Source of the DNA: Chloroflexota bacterium
GTDB taxonomy: Bacteria > Chloroflexota > Anaerolineae > B4-G1
Length of the DNA: 14,125 nucleotides
Direction: 5' to 3'
Assembly: GCA_024232355.1 (NCBI GenBank)
Contig: JAAEPW010001148.1
Coordinates: 1-14,125 of the forward strand
The notes beneath the pieces are model-generated. The model saw nothing but the letters and a program-made list of their open reading frames with translations, searched no databases and was not told the DNA's origin. A program made the position numbers and the translations under genes. How positions within the stretch are numbered: the first letter of the stretch is position 1; the number at the start of each line of letters is the position of its first letter. This document shows positions 6,798 through 12,986 of the stretch, one piece after another.

Positions 6798-6828
6798 CAG
6801 GGGACAGGTAACTTAATCAGAACCCCTG
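6798..6828. other. Inverted repeat bridging the VR end and the target stop codon
   Basis: CAGGGG (6798-6803; a second copy at 6791-6796) is the reverse complement of CCCCTG (6823-6828), which overlaps the last bases of the VR. The 19-base loop includes the TAA stop. This is the only inverted repeat close enough to the VR end to resemble the hairpin that stimulates DGR retrohoming, but a 6-bp stem with a long loop is weak. Confidence 0.3.
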
Positions 6829-9800
6829 GCGCAACGAAAACCGATATAGGAGTTAACGTAGTCGGGAAGAGCCCTGTAGCGGAAGGCGCCCCGCAGCACC
6901 CCCGGGATGACATCATCCGGGTTCGATGAATACCACCCTCCACCACGGGCCACTCGAAACTCGCCCGTTTCTGGGCCTGTGGGGTTTTCGGCCGGCGAGA
7001 TGGCGTAATAGCCGGCGTCGTACCAGTCGGCCGTCCACTCGACGACATTGCCCGCCATATCGTACGCCCCGCACCAACTCGTCCCGCTCTCAAAGCTGCC
7101 CACCGGCGCGGTTTCTGTGTATCCGTCGCATCCTTCTCTTCCTAGCACGACCTCGCTGCTAATCTGTGTCTCGTCGTCAAAGTTGCCCAGCGCGCAATCA
7201 AACTCGTTTCCCCACGGGTAGATATTGCCATCCTGGCCCCGCGCCGCGTATTCCCACTCGGCCTCGGTGGGCAGCCGGCCCCTCACCCACCGGCAGAACG
7301 TCTGCGCGTCGAACCAGGAAACATTGACAACCGGGTGATCGGCGTACTCGGGGTCGGCCAATTTGCCGGCGACCTCGCCTTCGCAGACCGTGCTCTCCAC
7401 GCATTGAGCGTACTGGGCGTTGGTGACCTCGTAGCGGCCGATGGCGTAGGCGTCCAGGCTGACCGCGTGTGGGGGATGCTCGTGAGTTAGACCCGGATGC
7501 CGGGCCCACTCGTCCACCTCGGAATTGGGGTCCGATCCCATCATGAACGTGGCGGCGGGGATATCGATCCAGTCTATCTCGGGTTTGGGGGTCCAAAAGC
7601 GCGCCCCCCACACGACCGCACCGATAGCCAAGATGCCAATTAGCACGCCGGTCACGGGCAGTGCCACGCGGCGTCCCAGGCGCGGAAACGCCAACCGCAG
7701 CCGCAGCCAGCGCGGCAGGTAGGCACGCAGTTCCCACAGCGCGTCGGCGGCGCAGGCACGGGTTATACCCTTGGCCTCGCACCAGGCGTCCGTCAAGCCG
7801 TGGACCAGGGCATACAACCGCTTCCGCACAGTCTTGATCACGTCCTCGTCCATATCCCGCAGGCTCTGGCACGCTCGCTCTCCTTCTGGCTTGAGCAGTT
7901 CAGCCTGGGCCAGCGCCAGCGCCAATTCCCCATCCTCCATCCGCGCCAGCCAGTAGCCCACCGACCGCCCGTGGCGCAATGCGCTGCGCAGCAGCAGTTC
8001 CTGAGCTTGGGCGTCCATCCGCGGCCAGTCACGCTGGACGTCTATCAACTCAAAGTTGCCGTCTGCTAGGAGAGTGTCAAAGCGACGCCAGTTGTCCAGG
8101 CCCTGGCGTAGCAGTTCCTTGGCATCCTTGCGGGCTACAGCCTGCGGGCTGAGGGAAATCTTGGCGATCAGGTATTCGTGGGCCAGTTCATAGGCAGGCA
8201 CGATGTCTGTGCCTGCAGCCCGTTCCACGGGGCGCAGCAATCGTGCTTGTACCAGCTTTTCCAGCACCGATATTAACTCGACCCCGTCCACGCCCAGGTC
8301 CAGTTCGGAGCTGGACTTGACCGCCTTGGTGCGCTCGGAGGTCACCAGTTCTTCGAGCACTTTGCGGGCCAGCTTTTGTTCATCGCTGTGCAGTTGGGCC
8401 AGTGCCGTGTCCAGGTATTTCTGCAGGACACCGCTCACACCGTCCAGTTGTTTGTAGGCTGCTAGCGTGATCGCACGTTCATTGGTCTGTAGGCTATCGT
8501 ACAGCGCGCTGCACACCAACTGCAACTGGGGTGGCATCACGGTCGTTCCTGTGGAACTGCTTGAAGGAGCTTTACTCGGCAGACCATGCCCTTTGGATAA
8601 ATCGCCCAACAACCGTTCGACCAGAGCCGGTTCGTAACTTACCCCCAGTTGTTCGACTGGCATGGTAATGGTATGACGGGCTTGGTCACGAGTCAGAGGC
8701 AAGAGACGCATATCCACGTTGAACACTCCTGGGATGCGCTTCCTGATCTCGTTCACTGAGGCCAACCAGTCCTCGCGCAAACTCAACACTACCTTGACCG
8801 GCACATCGCGGGCGTCGTAGAGCGCACCTAGATCGGCGATGAATGCCTGCCGAAACTCTGGGCTGAGGCGGATAAAAAACTCTTCAAACTGGTCAAGGAT
8901 AATGACGAGGGTACGGCCCAGGGCCTTGGTCGCGGCGTCGAGAAAGTCCACCAGGTCGCCGTCCGCGGGCAACTCGACATCGGGTAGTTTGCGCTGCACC
9001 GCGCGGCGGATGGCGCGGGCCGGGTCCTCCAACGCCCGCACATAGATCGTCTCATAGGGCGGGTCTGCATGTTCCAATCGGGGCACAGCCCCAGCCAAGA
9101 TCAGCGAAGTCTTGCCCGTCCCTGATGAACCGTAGAGCAGTACCAGGCGGTGGGCGTGGATCAATGAGGTCAGATGCTGTGTCTCGTCCCGCCGCCCGAA
9201 AAAGATGGCGGCGTCCTGGGCCTCGTAATAATCGAGCAGTTTGTAGGGCCGTTCAGGCAGAGGGGTGGCGAGGTCCTGCACCGGCTGCGCCGGGGCGGCG
9301 GGCGCAGGATGGATGCGCGTGGCACTGCGTGCTCGCAACTGTTCGGCCAGCGATTTCAGGAAAGCGGTGGCATCAGCCTCGATCACCTCTACACCGTGGC
9401 GCTCGCACCAACGGCAGACCTTGGGCGGCGGCGATTCGCCAAAGACATAGGCACGGCGGGCATAGTCGTCCAGGGGGGCGGTTACCTTGCGGTAGAGACG
9501 CTTAAAGTGAGGGTCGGCCAGATCATAGCCCGCAAAGAGAATCGTCTTGCGGGCCAAGTACCCTTGCAGCACCACTGAGATGCTGGACTGGTCTTCGAAA
9601 AAAGTCTCGTAATCGTCCTCGGTCAGAACCAGTGATTCGGGCCGGTCCAATGATCCGCGCAGTTTGTACAATTGGGCTTTACGCTCGTCCTCAAAGGCCA
9701 CATCCACGTTGTCGGTGATGACGTCGAGCGGCCGTTCTGCCTGCTCAAAGGCCCGCTCCAGCCGCCGGTCAAGGCAAGTGGTAGCCAGCAAGCGGCAGGT

Positions 9801-10094
9801 GGTCAGCCCGGCGATGACGTGGTGGGCCTGTTGGGGGGCGTCACCTTGCTCGTCCAACCGGTCGCGCAGGAATTGGACCAACGCATGGCGGCCTTTTTGG
9901 TCCTCGTGGGCCTGGGCTGTCTCCGGGAAGGAGAGAGTGCCTTCGTCAGCGACGTCACACCGGGCGGCTAATTCGGACGTCAGGAGGTCTATGATGGCTT
10001 TGTCCTCGGTGTTGCGAAGGATGTGCTCGCCAATAAAGAGCAGGACGTTGCCGGATTCAGTTTTTTCCAAGAGTTCTTGAGGGATGGATATCAT
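6813..10094 (-). CDS. DGR-diversified SIR2-like / nSTAND NTPase / membrane segment / FGE-fold receptor
   Basis: The 1093-residue protein starts at the ATG at 10094, with GGAGG at 10106-10110. Residues 1-255: SIR2-like domain (FIGEHIL 20-26, TTCLD 105-109, KLRG 144-147, FAGYDLADPHF ~187), with C107 and R146 where NAD-cleaving enzymes have Asn and His. Residues ~280-650: nSTAND1-type NTPase, Walker A GSSGTGKT 322-329, Walker B IILDQFEEF ~398-406. Residues 660-800: helical linker. Residues ~811-830: a hydrophobic membrane segment preceded by the Arg-rich stretch RWLRLRLAFPRLGRR, predicting N-inside, C-outside. Residues 838-1093: FGE-sulfatase fold (RLPTEAEWEYAARG, YPWGNEF, NVVEWTADWY, GFRCA) with seven Cys, which fits an extracytoplasmic domain. 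The variable repeat covers residues ~1066-1089. The paired Cys of true FGE are absent, so this is a binding, not catalytic, copy. Likely a surface sensor with cytoplasmic switch. Confidence 0.95.
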   Translation of the reverse strand: MISIPQELLEKTESGNVLLFIGEHILRNTEDKAIIDLLTSELAARCDVADEGTLSFPETAQAHEDQKGRHALVQFLRDRLDEQGDAPQQAHHVIAGLTTCRLLATTCLDRRLERAFEQAERPLDVITDNVDVAFEDERKAQLYKLRGSLDRPESLVLTEDDYETFFEDQSSISVVLQGYLARKTILFAGYDLADPHFKRLYRKVTAPLDDYARRAYVFGESPPPKVCRWCERHGVEVIEADATAFLKSLAEQLRARSATRIHPAPAAPAQPVQDLATPLPERPYKLLDYYEAQDAAIFFGRRDETQHLTSLIHAHRLVLLYGSSGTGKTSLILAGAVPRLEHADPPYETIYVRALEDPARAIRRAVQRKLPDVELPADGDLVDFLDAATKALGRTLVIILDQFEEFFIRLSPEFRQAFIADLGALYDARDVPVKVVLSLREDWLASVNEIRKRIPGVFNVDMRLLPLTRDQARHTITMPVEQLGVSYEPALVERLLGDLSKGHGLPSKAPSSSSTGTTVMPPQLQLVCSALYDSLQTNERAITLAAYKQLDGVSGVLQKYLDTALAQLHSDEQKLARKVLEELVTSERTKAVKSSSELDLGVDGVELISVLEKLVQARLLRPVERAAGTDIVPAYELAHEYLIAKISLSPQAVARKDAKELLRQGLDNWRRFDTLLADGNFELIDVQRDWPRMDAQAQELLLRSALRHGRSVGYWLARMEDGELALALAQAELLKPEGERACQSLRDMDEDVIKTVRKRLYALVHGLTDAWCEAKGITRACAADALWELRAYLPRWLRLRLAFPRLGRRVALPVTGVLIGILAIGAVVWGARFWTPKPEIDWIDIPAATFMMGSDPNSEVDEWARHPGLTHEHPPHAVSLDAYAIGRYEVTNAQYAQCVESTVCEGEVAGKLADPEYADHPVVNVSWFDAQTFCRWVRGRLPTEAEWEYAARGQDGNIYPWGNEFDCALGNFDDETQISSEVVLGREGCDGYTETAPVGSFESGTSWCGAYDMAGNVVEWTADWYDAGYYAISPAENPTGPETGEFRVARGGGWYSSNPDDVIPGVLRGAFRYRALPDYVNSYIGFRCARGSD
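6826..6900 (-). repeat. DGR variable repeat (VR) at the 3' end of the receptor gene
   Basis: These 75 bases are the recipient of TR-derived sequence and encode about residues 1066-1089 of the receptor. Compared with the TR, 11 adenines are changed (7 to T, 2 to G, 2 to C) and one C is T. The affected residues are 1073 (N to Y), 1075 (N to A), 1076 (Q to L), 1079 (N to Y), 1080 (D to V), 1082 (N to S) and 1083 (N to Y); one change at 1074 is silent. The framework residues RGAFR and IGFRCA are constant. The VR ends 11 bases before the stop codon. Confidence 0.95.
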
Positions 10095-10098
10095 TTTA

Positions 10099-10209
10099 TC
10101 ATTTTCCTCCGTATAGTGGCCGAGTTAGGGAGCAAAACATGTCTGGGGCATCCCATAAATCCGCATAGAGCCGGAATAGTTTGGCAGTGTTCTCGGTAGA
10201 TTTGGGCAT
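10099..10209 (-). CDS. 36-codon ORF coupled to the DGR receptor gene
   Basis: I do not recognise this product. It has a good Shine-Dalgarno, AAGGAGC at 10214-10220, 4 bases before the ATG at 10209. The TGA stop (10099-10101) lies 4 bases before the receptor ATG, and the last codons (TAC GGA GGA AAA) contain the receptor's own GGAGG. The peptide begins MPKSTENTAKLFRLYADLW and ends YGGK; the middle is mildly amphipathic. It could be a true small protein or a leader that sets receptor translation by termination-reinitiation. The same GGAGGAAAA-stop arrangement closes the RT gene ahead of avd. Confidence 0.55.
   Translation of the reverse strand: MPKSTENTAKLFRLYADLWDAPDMFCSLTRPLYGGK
10106..10110 (-). 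promoter_or_regulatory. Ribosome binding site of the DGR receptor, inside the 36-codon ORF
   Basis: GGAGG lies 11 bases before ATG 10094 and within the last codons of the upstream ORF, so ribosomes finishing that ORF stop on top of the receptor start region. Confidence 0.55.
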
Positions 10210-10257
10210 TGGTGCTCCTTGCTTCAAATTCTAGGGTCAGGTGTAACAGCGGTCTGC

Positions 10258-11094
10258 TCATCTTTTGCGCTTTCGGCGTCGCTTGCGCTTGGGGGGCTTC
10301 TTTGGCTCGTCGCCGTGATGTTGTTGGTCTGTTTGTTCTTGCTCCCTGATCCGGTGAACAAAGGATTGTACCGTTTGCAGCGTTTCCGCGAGTTCGGGAT
10401 GCTCCAACAGCGCATAGTTTGGCGCAGTCGTCTGTCGCTCGTGGAGCAAACCCAAATAGACCTGAGCGTCCTCCCAATCACCGAGCGCCGTCAAGTCCAC
10501 GCGACCGGCGGCGTAGGCTTTTTCGATGATGGGAGCAGCAGTGACGGCTTTTAGGTCGCAGGCCAGGTCGCTGACGATGCAGGCGTTGAGGGTACGGTCT
10601 TGTTCCTCAAAGTGTTCCAGCTGCCCGGCCAGAACGGCGATCACGTCGTCTCGGGTGTGGGGGTGCTGGTCTGCGATTTTGTGCAGGCCATTGGCCGCCG
10701 CAACGCGCGCCCACAGGCCGTGGGCGGAATCGGCTAAATAGTCGCGCAACGTAGGGATCGCCACCGGGCCGAGGATACCAAAGGCGCGGGGGAGGTCTTG
10801 GCTAACCCAGTCATCCCTGAATTCGTCGATACGGCTCAGGAGCCGGGTGAGGGGTTCCGCCGCGTCCCCGGCGTGGAGTTGGGCCAGGGCGCGCCAGGCG
10901 TGGACCGACGACCAGACCTCTGGGTTATCTGGTTCGGCATGGTGGAGGTCATCGTCGAGGGCCATACGGATCAGATCGGGGATGTGTTCGGGGCCAAGGC
11001 CGAGGGCCAGGTAGTCGCGCCACTTGGGCGTTCTTTGAATCTCACCCAGGGTGAGCAGTTTGGATACGGGTTTGGGGTAGTCAGATTTGGACAT
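10258..11094 (-). CDS. HEAT-repeat-like protein with polybasic C-terminal tail
   Basis: The 278-residue product starts at the ATG at 11094, 18 bases after the glycosylase stop. Residues ~60-200 show helical repeats of HEAT/PBS-lyase type (AWRALAQLHAGDAAEPLTRLL 67-87, then DLPRAFGILGPVAIPTLRDYL and ARVAAANGLHKIADQHP), followed by SDLACDLKAVTAAPIIEKAY (~175-194) and GDWEDAQ (205-211). This layout recalls DUF1186-type HEAT proteins, from memory. After ~residue 235 comes a Gln/His/Glu-rich linker, then PPKRKRRRKRKR to the end. HEAT repeats are protein-binding scaffolds; the tail suggests contact with nucleic acid or an acidic partner. The unrelated protein at 2789-3193 has a nearly equivalent tail and a matching position ahead of a SIR2-NTPase-FGE gene. 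No enzyme motif is seen. Confidence 0.85.
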   Translation of the reverse strand: MSKSDYPKPVSKLLTLGEIQRTPKWRDYLALGLGPEHIPDLIRMALDDDLHHAEPDNPEVWSSVHAWRALAQLHAGDAAEPLTRLLSRIDEFRDDWVSQDLPRAFGILGPVAIPTLRDYLADSAHGLWARVAAANGLHKIADQHPHTRDDVIAVLAGQLEHFEEQDRTLNACIVSDLACDLKAVTAAPIIEKAYAAGRVDLTALGDWEDAQVYLGLLHERQTTAPNYALLEHPELAETLQTVQSFVHRIREQEQTDQQHHGDEPKKPPKRKRRRKRKR

Positions 11095-11112
11095 GTGGAG
11101 TCATTTCTCCGA

Positions 11113-11898
11113 TTAGATTTGAGCATGGTACTGGCAGTAGCTTTGTACCCCACAGAGTGAGCAGGAAGGGTTGTTTTTTAGACAGATGCCTTTTTCGATC
11201 CCGAATTCTGTTGATTGTACTTGTCCGTAGACCACAAAGACGGCGTCGATGTATCGAATTGGGTGTCCTGTGGCTTGGGCAAATTTCTGGCCTTCGATTA
11301 TGGCCTTGAGAAGTAGCTTTTCACTCTTGATAATTCCCAGTCTGTGGAAGATACGAGTAACGACTCTGTCGGGCTTGAGGACCGGCAGGCCTATGTCGGT
11401 GAGTACATGATAGGTTGTGATTTCGCCCAGCCCGCTAAAGTGGTATTGCAGTTCTTCCTTTAGGAGCAAGAGATTCTCGAAAGGTTCCCACGGTGAAAAA
11501 GAGACGATGTATGCTTGAAATGAGCCATGCTCGCTGACGATGTGCTGGAAGGTTTGAGCGTTTTGGACACAGGCTTGAACCTTGCGTTTGTTTTTTATCA
11601 TTTGAGGGTCGTTGAGGATTCGGTCGATGTCACTATCTGTGTAACCGGCGACGATGTTATAGCCGGGAAAGTGTTGGTTGATCACGGGCAGTTTTGCAGT
11701 GACTGTTTCGGCTTTGAAACCCGAGTAAAAGATGACGTGAACCAGTATCCGGTAGTAGTCGGCGTCGGTGAAGGTTTGGGTCTCGGTTTTCTTGTACTCG
11801 TCGAGCCCTGCGCGGATCTTGTCTTTTGGGAGATTTTTAGATCCGACACTGATCAGTGTGGATTCGATTTTATTGAATATGGCGCGATAGTCTGTCAT
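11113..11898 (-). CDS. HhH-GPD superfamily DNA glycosylase-like protein with [4Fe-4S] motif
   Basis: The 261-residue protein starts at the ATG at 11898, with AGGAGGT at 11908-11914; a longer frame from 11970 would overlap the ASCH gene and has no such site. Residues ~47-130 resemble the N-terminal part of 3-methyladenine DNA glycosylase I (ILVHVIFYSGFKAETVTAKL; DPQMIKNKRKVQACVQNA). A helix-hairpin-helix, FSGLGEITTYHVL (154-166), leads to KPDRVVTRIFHRLG with Asp177 in the position of the catalytic Asp of the superfamily. The C-terminus has C239-x6-C246-x2-C249-x5-C255, exactly the iron-sulfur cluster spacing of endonuclease III and MutY. The lesion specificity cannot be told from sequence. The Tag-specific YHDxEWG motif is not evident. 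Base composition is AT-richer than in the DGR region, pointing to a separate origin. Confidence 0.82.
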   Translation of the reverse strand: MTDYRAIFNKIESTLISVGSKNLPKDKIRAGLDEYKKTETQTFTDADYYRILVHVIFYSGFKAETVTAKLPVINQHFPGYNIVAGYTDSDIDRILNDPQMIKNKRKVQACVQNAQTFQHIVSEHGSFQAYIVSFSPWEPFENLLLLKEELQYHFSGLGEITTYHVLTDIGLPVLKPDRVVTRIFHRLGIIKSEKLLLKAIIEGQKFAQATGHPIRYIDAVFVVYGQVQSTEFGIEKGICLKNNPSCSLCGVQSYCQYHAQI

Positions 11899-11907
11899 TT
11901 GATTTGG

Positions 11908-11914
11908 ACCTCCT
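11908..11914 (-). promoter_or_regulatory. Ribosome binding site deciding the glycosylase start
   Basis: AGGAGGT lies 9 bases before ATG 11898 and supports that start over the in-frame ATG at 11970. Confidence 0.75.
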
Positions 11915-11920
11915 GTTATT

Positions 11921-11940
11921 GGGCGCGGGGACCGCACCCC
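11921..11940. repeat. Short GC-rich palindromic repeat between ASCH and glycosylase genes
   Basis: GGGCGCGGGGACCGCACCCC forms an 8-bp stem (one wobble) around a 3-base loop. It contrasts with the AT-rich surroundings and resembles the GTAGGGG...CCCCGCGCCC family of small dispersed repeats, from memory. It overlaps the last base of the ASCH stop codon. Confidence 0.4.
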
Positions 11941-12293
11941 TACGGTTCCTTTTTGAATGGGAAGAACCACGAAGGCTGTGGGTGGTTATCAGGCTTTAGT
12001 GGCTCTGGCAGTCGTTCTGGGCTGTCCAGGTGCCACTGGTAGTCGCCTGGTATGCCGGTGCAATCTACGACCTCTATTGTCCCTACCAGGACGCCGACCG
12101 GGAAATCTCCTGGTTTTGCGTTCATCTCGGCGAAGACTCTATCGGGGCCGGGGGTCTTGCTGGCGTAGATGTAGACTCGCTCGCGGGTGTGGGTGCGTTG
12201 GCTGCGGTATTCGATCTTTTTTGTGCCGCGTAGGATCTGTTCGGCGTAAGGCTGACGGATGCTCAAGGCTCGTATGATGTTTGGTTTGGTCAT
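11940..12293 (-). CDS. ASCH-domain protein (PUA-like fold)
   Basis: The 117-residue product has the ASCH signature at its N-terminus: ALSIRQPYAEQILRGTKKIEYRSQ (residues 9-32) followed by RERVYIYAS (38-46) and VGVLVGTIEVVDC (~66-78). ASCH domains have a PUA-like barrel and bind RNA or modified nucleotides; some are ribonucleases. The start, ATG 12293, is preceded by AAGGAA. It begins 15 bases after the nuclease-like gene stops and is followed after 41 bases by the glycosylase, so the three may be one operon. The C-terminal ~35 residues are Pro-rich and may be flexible. The substrate is unknown. Confidence 0.85.
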   Translation of the reverse strand: MTKPNIIRALSIRQPYAEQILRGTKKIEYRSQRTHTRERVYIYASKTPGPDRVFAEMNAKPGDFPVGVLVGTIEVVDCTGIPGDYQWHLDSPERLPEPLKPDNHPQPSWFFPFKKEP

Positions 12294-12308
12294 TTTGTGT
12301 TCCTTTTA

Positions 12309-12926
12309 CTATTGGAGCCTAATAAAGTTGGCAATGGCCGCTTTTGAATAGTCGATTGTGATCACGATGAAATCCTCACTGGCCTTTTGAGGCAATGATT
12401 CGTCTGCCATACCATTGTGCAGATACAATAGCACGTTTTGCATCTGGGGCAGAGATGAATAGTGTTTTTTGATTATGCCCAAAACCGTTTGTAGGTTTTC
12501 GGCAAGCAGGCTATTGGTAGGGGCCAGTGGTTTTTCGATGCCGAGGTTTTGTAACTCGGTACGAGCTTTTTTGAATTCGTCCCAAGTTCCATAATTTCCA
12601 AAGGCCCAGTGTTTTACGTAGAATTTGAAAATTTGGTGTCTGAGCAATTGCTTGGGGGGCAATTTCAAAATGGCTTGATCGAATTTCTTTGAAGCTCGCG
12701 TCCACTTGCTTTCCCCGAGATACAGGCAAGTGTTTGTCAGAATGATGAAATCGAATTCGCCAAACTGGGAACTGGTGTCGCCACCGCTACGCCCAAAACT
12801 TGGGCGGAAGAAGACTTGGCAGCTTTTTGTAGAGGATGTATCGCCTGCGGTTTGCAGGATGGTATCAAGTCTGTTTTGAAGCGCCCAGAGGGTTAGGGCG
12901 TCTTCTCCGTAACTATACAACTGCAT
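12309..12926 (-). CDS. PD-(D/E)xK nuclease-like protein
   Basis: The 205-residue protein starts at the ATG at 12926, with AAGGAGC 6 bases upstream. The N-terminal YGEDALTLWAL has a helix with Glu8 in the position of the first acidic residue of many PD-(D/E)xK nucleases. The core motif is FGEFDFIILTNTCLYLGESKW (~55-75), split as D59, then E72-x-K74 at the end of the next strand, which fits this superfamily well. The rest (~80-160) is helical, with a late strand region VLLYLH and DFIVITIDY. The family name is unknown to me. The gene is AT-rich (24 G+C of 60 at 12301-12360) and sits 60 bases after the COR-protein stop. A DNA or RNA cleavage role is inferred from the motif only. Confidence 0.7.
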   Translation of the reverse strand: MQLYSYGEDALTLWALQNRLDTILQTAGDTSSTKSCQVFFRPSFGRSGGDTSSQFGEFDFIILTNTCLYLGESKWTRASKKFDQAILKLPPKQLLRHQIFKFYVKHWAFGNYGTWDEFKKARTELQNLGIEKPLAPTNSLLAENLQTVLGIIKKHYSSLPQMQNVLLYLHNGMADESLPQKASEDFIVITIDYSKAAIANFIRLQ

Positions 12927-12956
12927 AGGTTTGCTCCTTTTTAGATCTCAGGCTGC

Positions 12957-12982
12957 GGCGTGCTCCAGGTTGAGGGCACGCC
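12957..12982 (-). other. Stem-loop between the COR and nuclease-like genes
   Basis: GGCGTGC (12957-12963) pairs perfectly with GCACGCC (12976-12982) around a 12-base loop, 5 bases after the COR gene stop codon. No U-run follows directly on the minus strand, so termination is only possible, not shown. Confidence 0.45.
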
Positions 12983-12986
12983 AATT

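Noticed and set aside
6776..7093. Alternative minus-strand frame across the VR
   Set aside because: It is a shadow in another frame of the FGE-encoding end of the receptor gene.
10091..10477. 128-codon minus-strand frame spanning the HEAT gene end and the gap
   Set aside because: It overlaps the HEAT gene in another frame and reads as low-complexity sequence. The 36-codon ORF in a different frame has a much better ribosome binding site and coupling.
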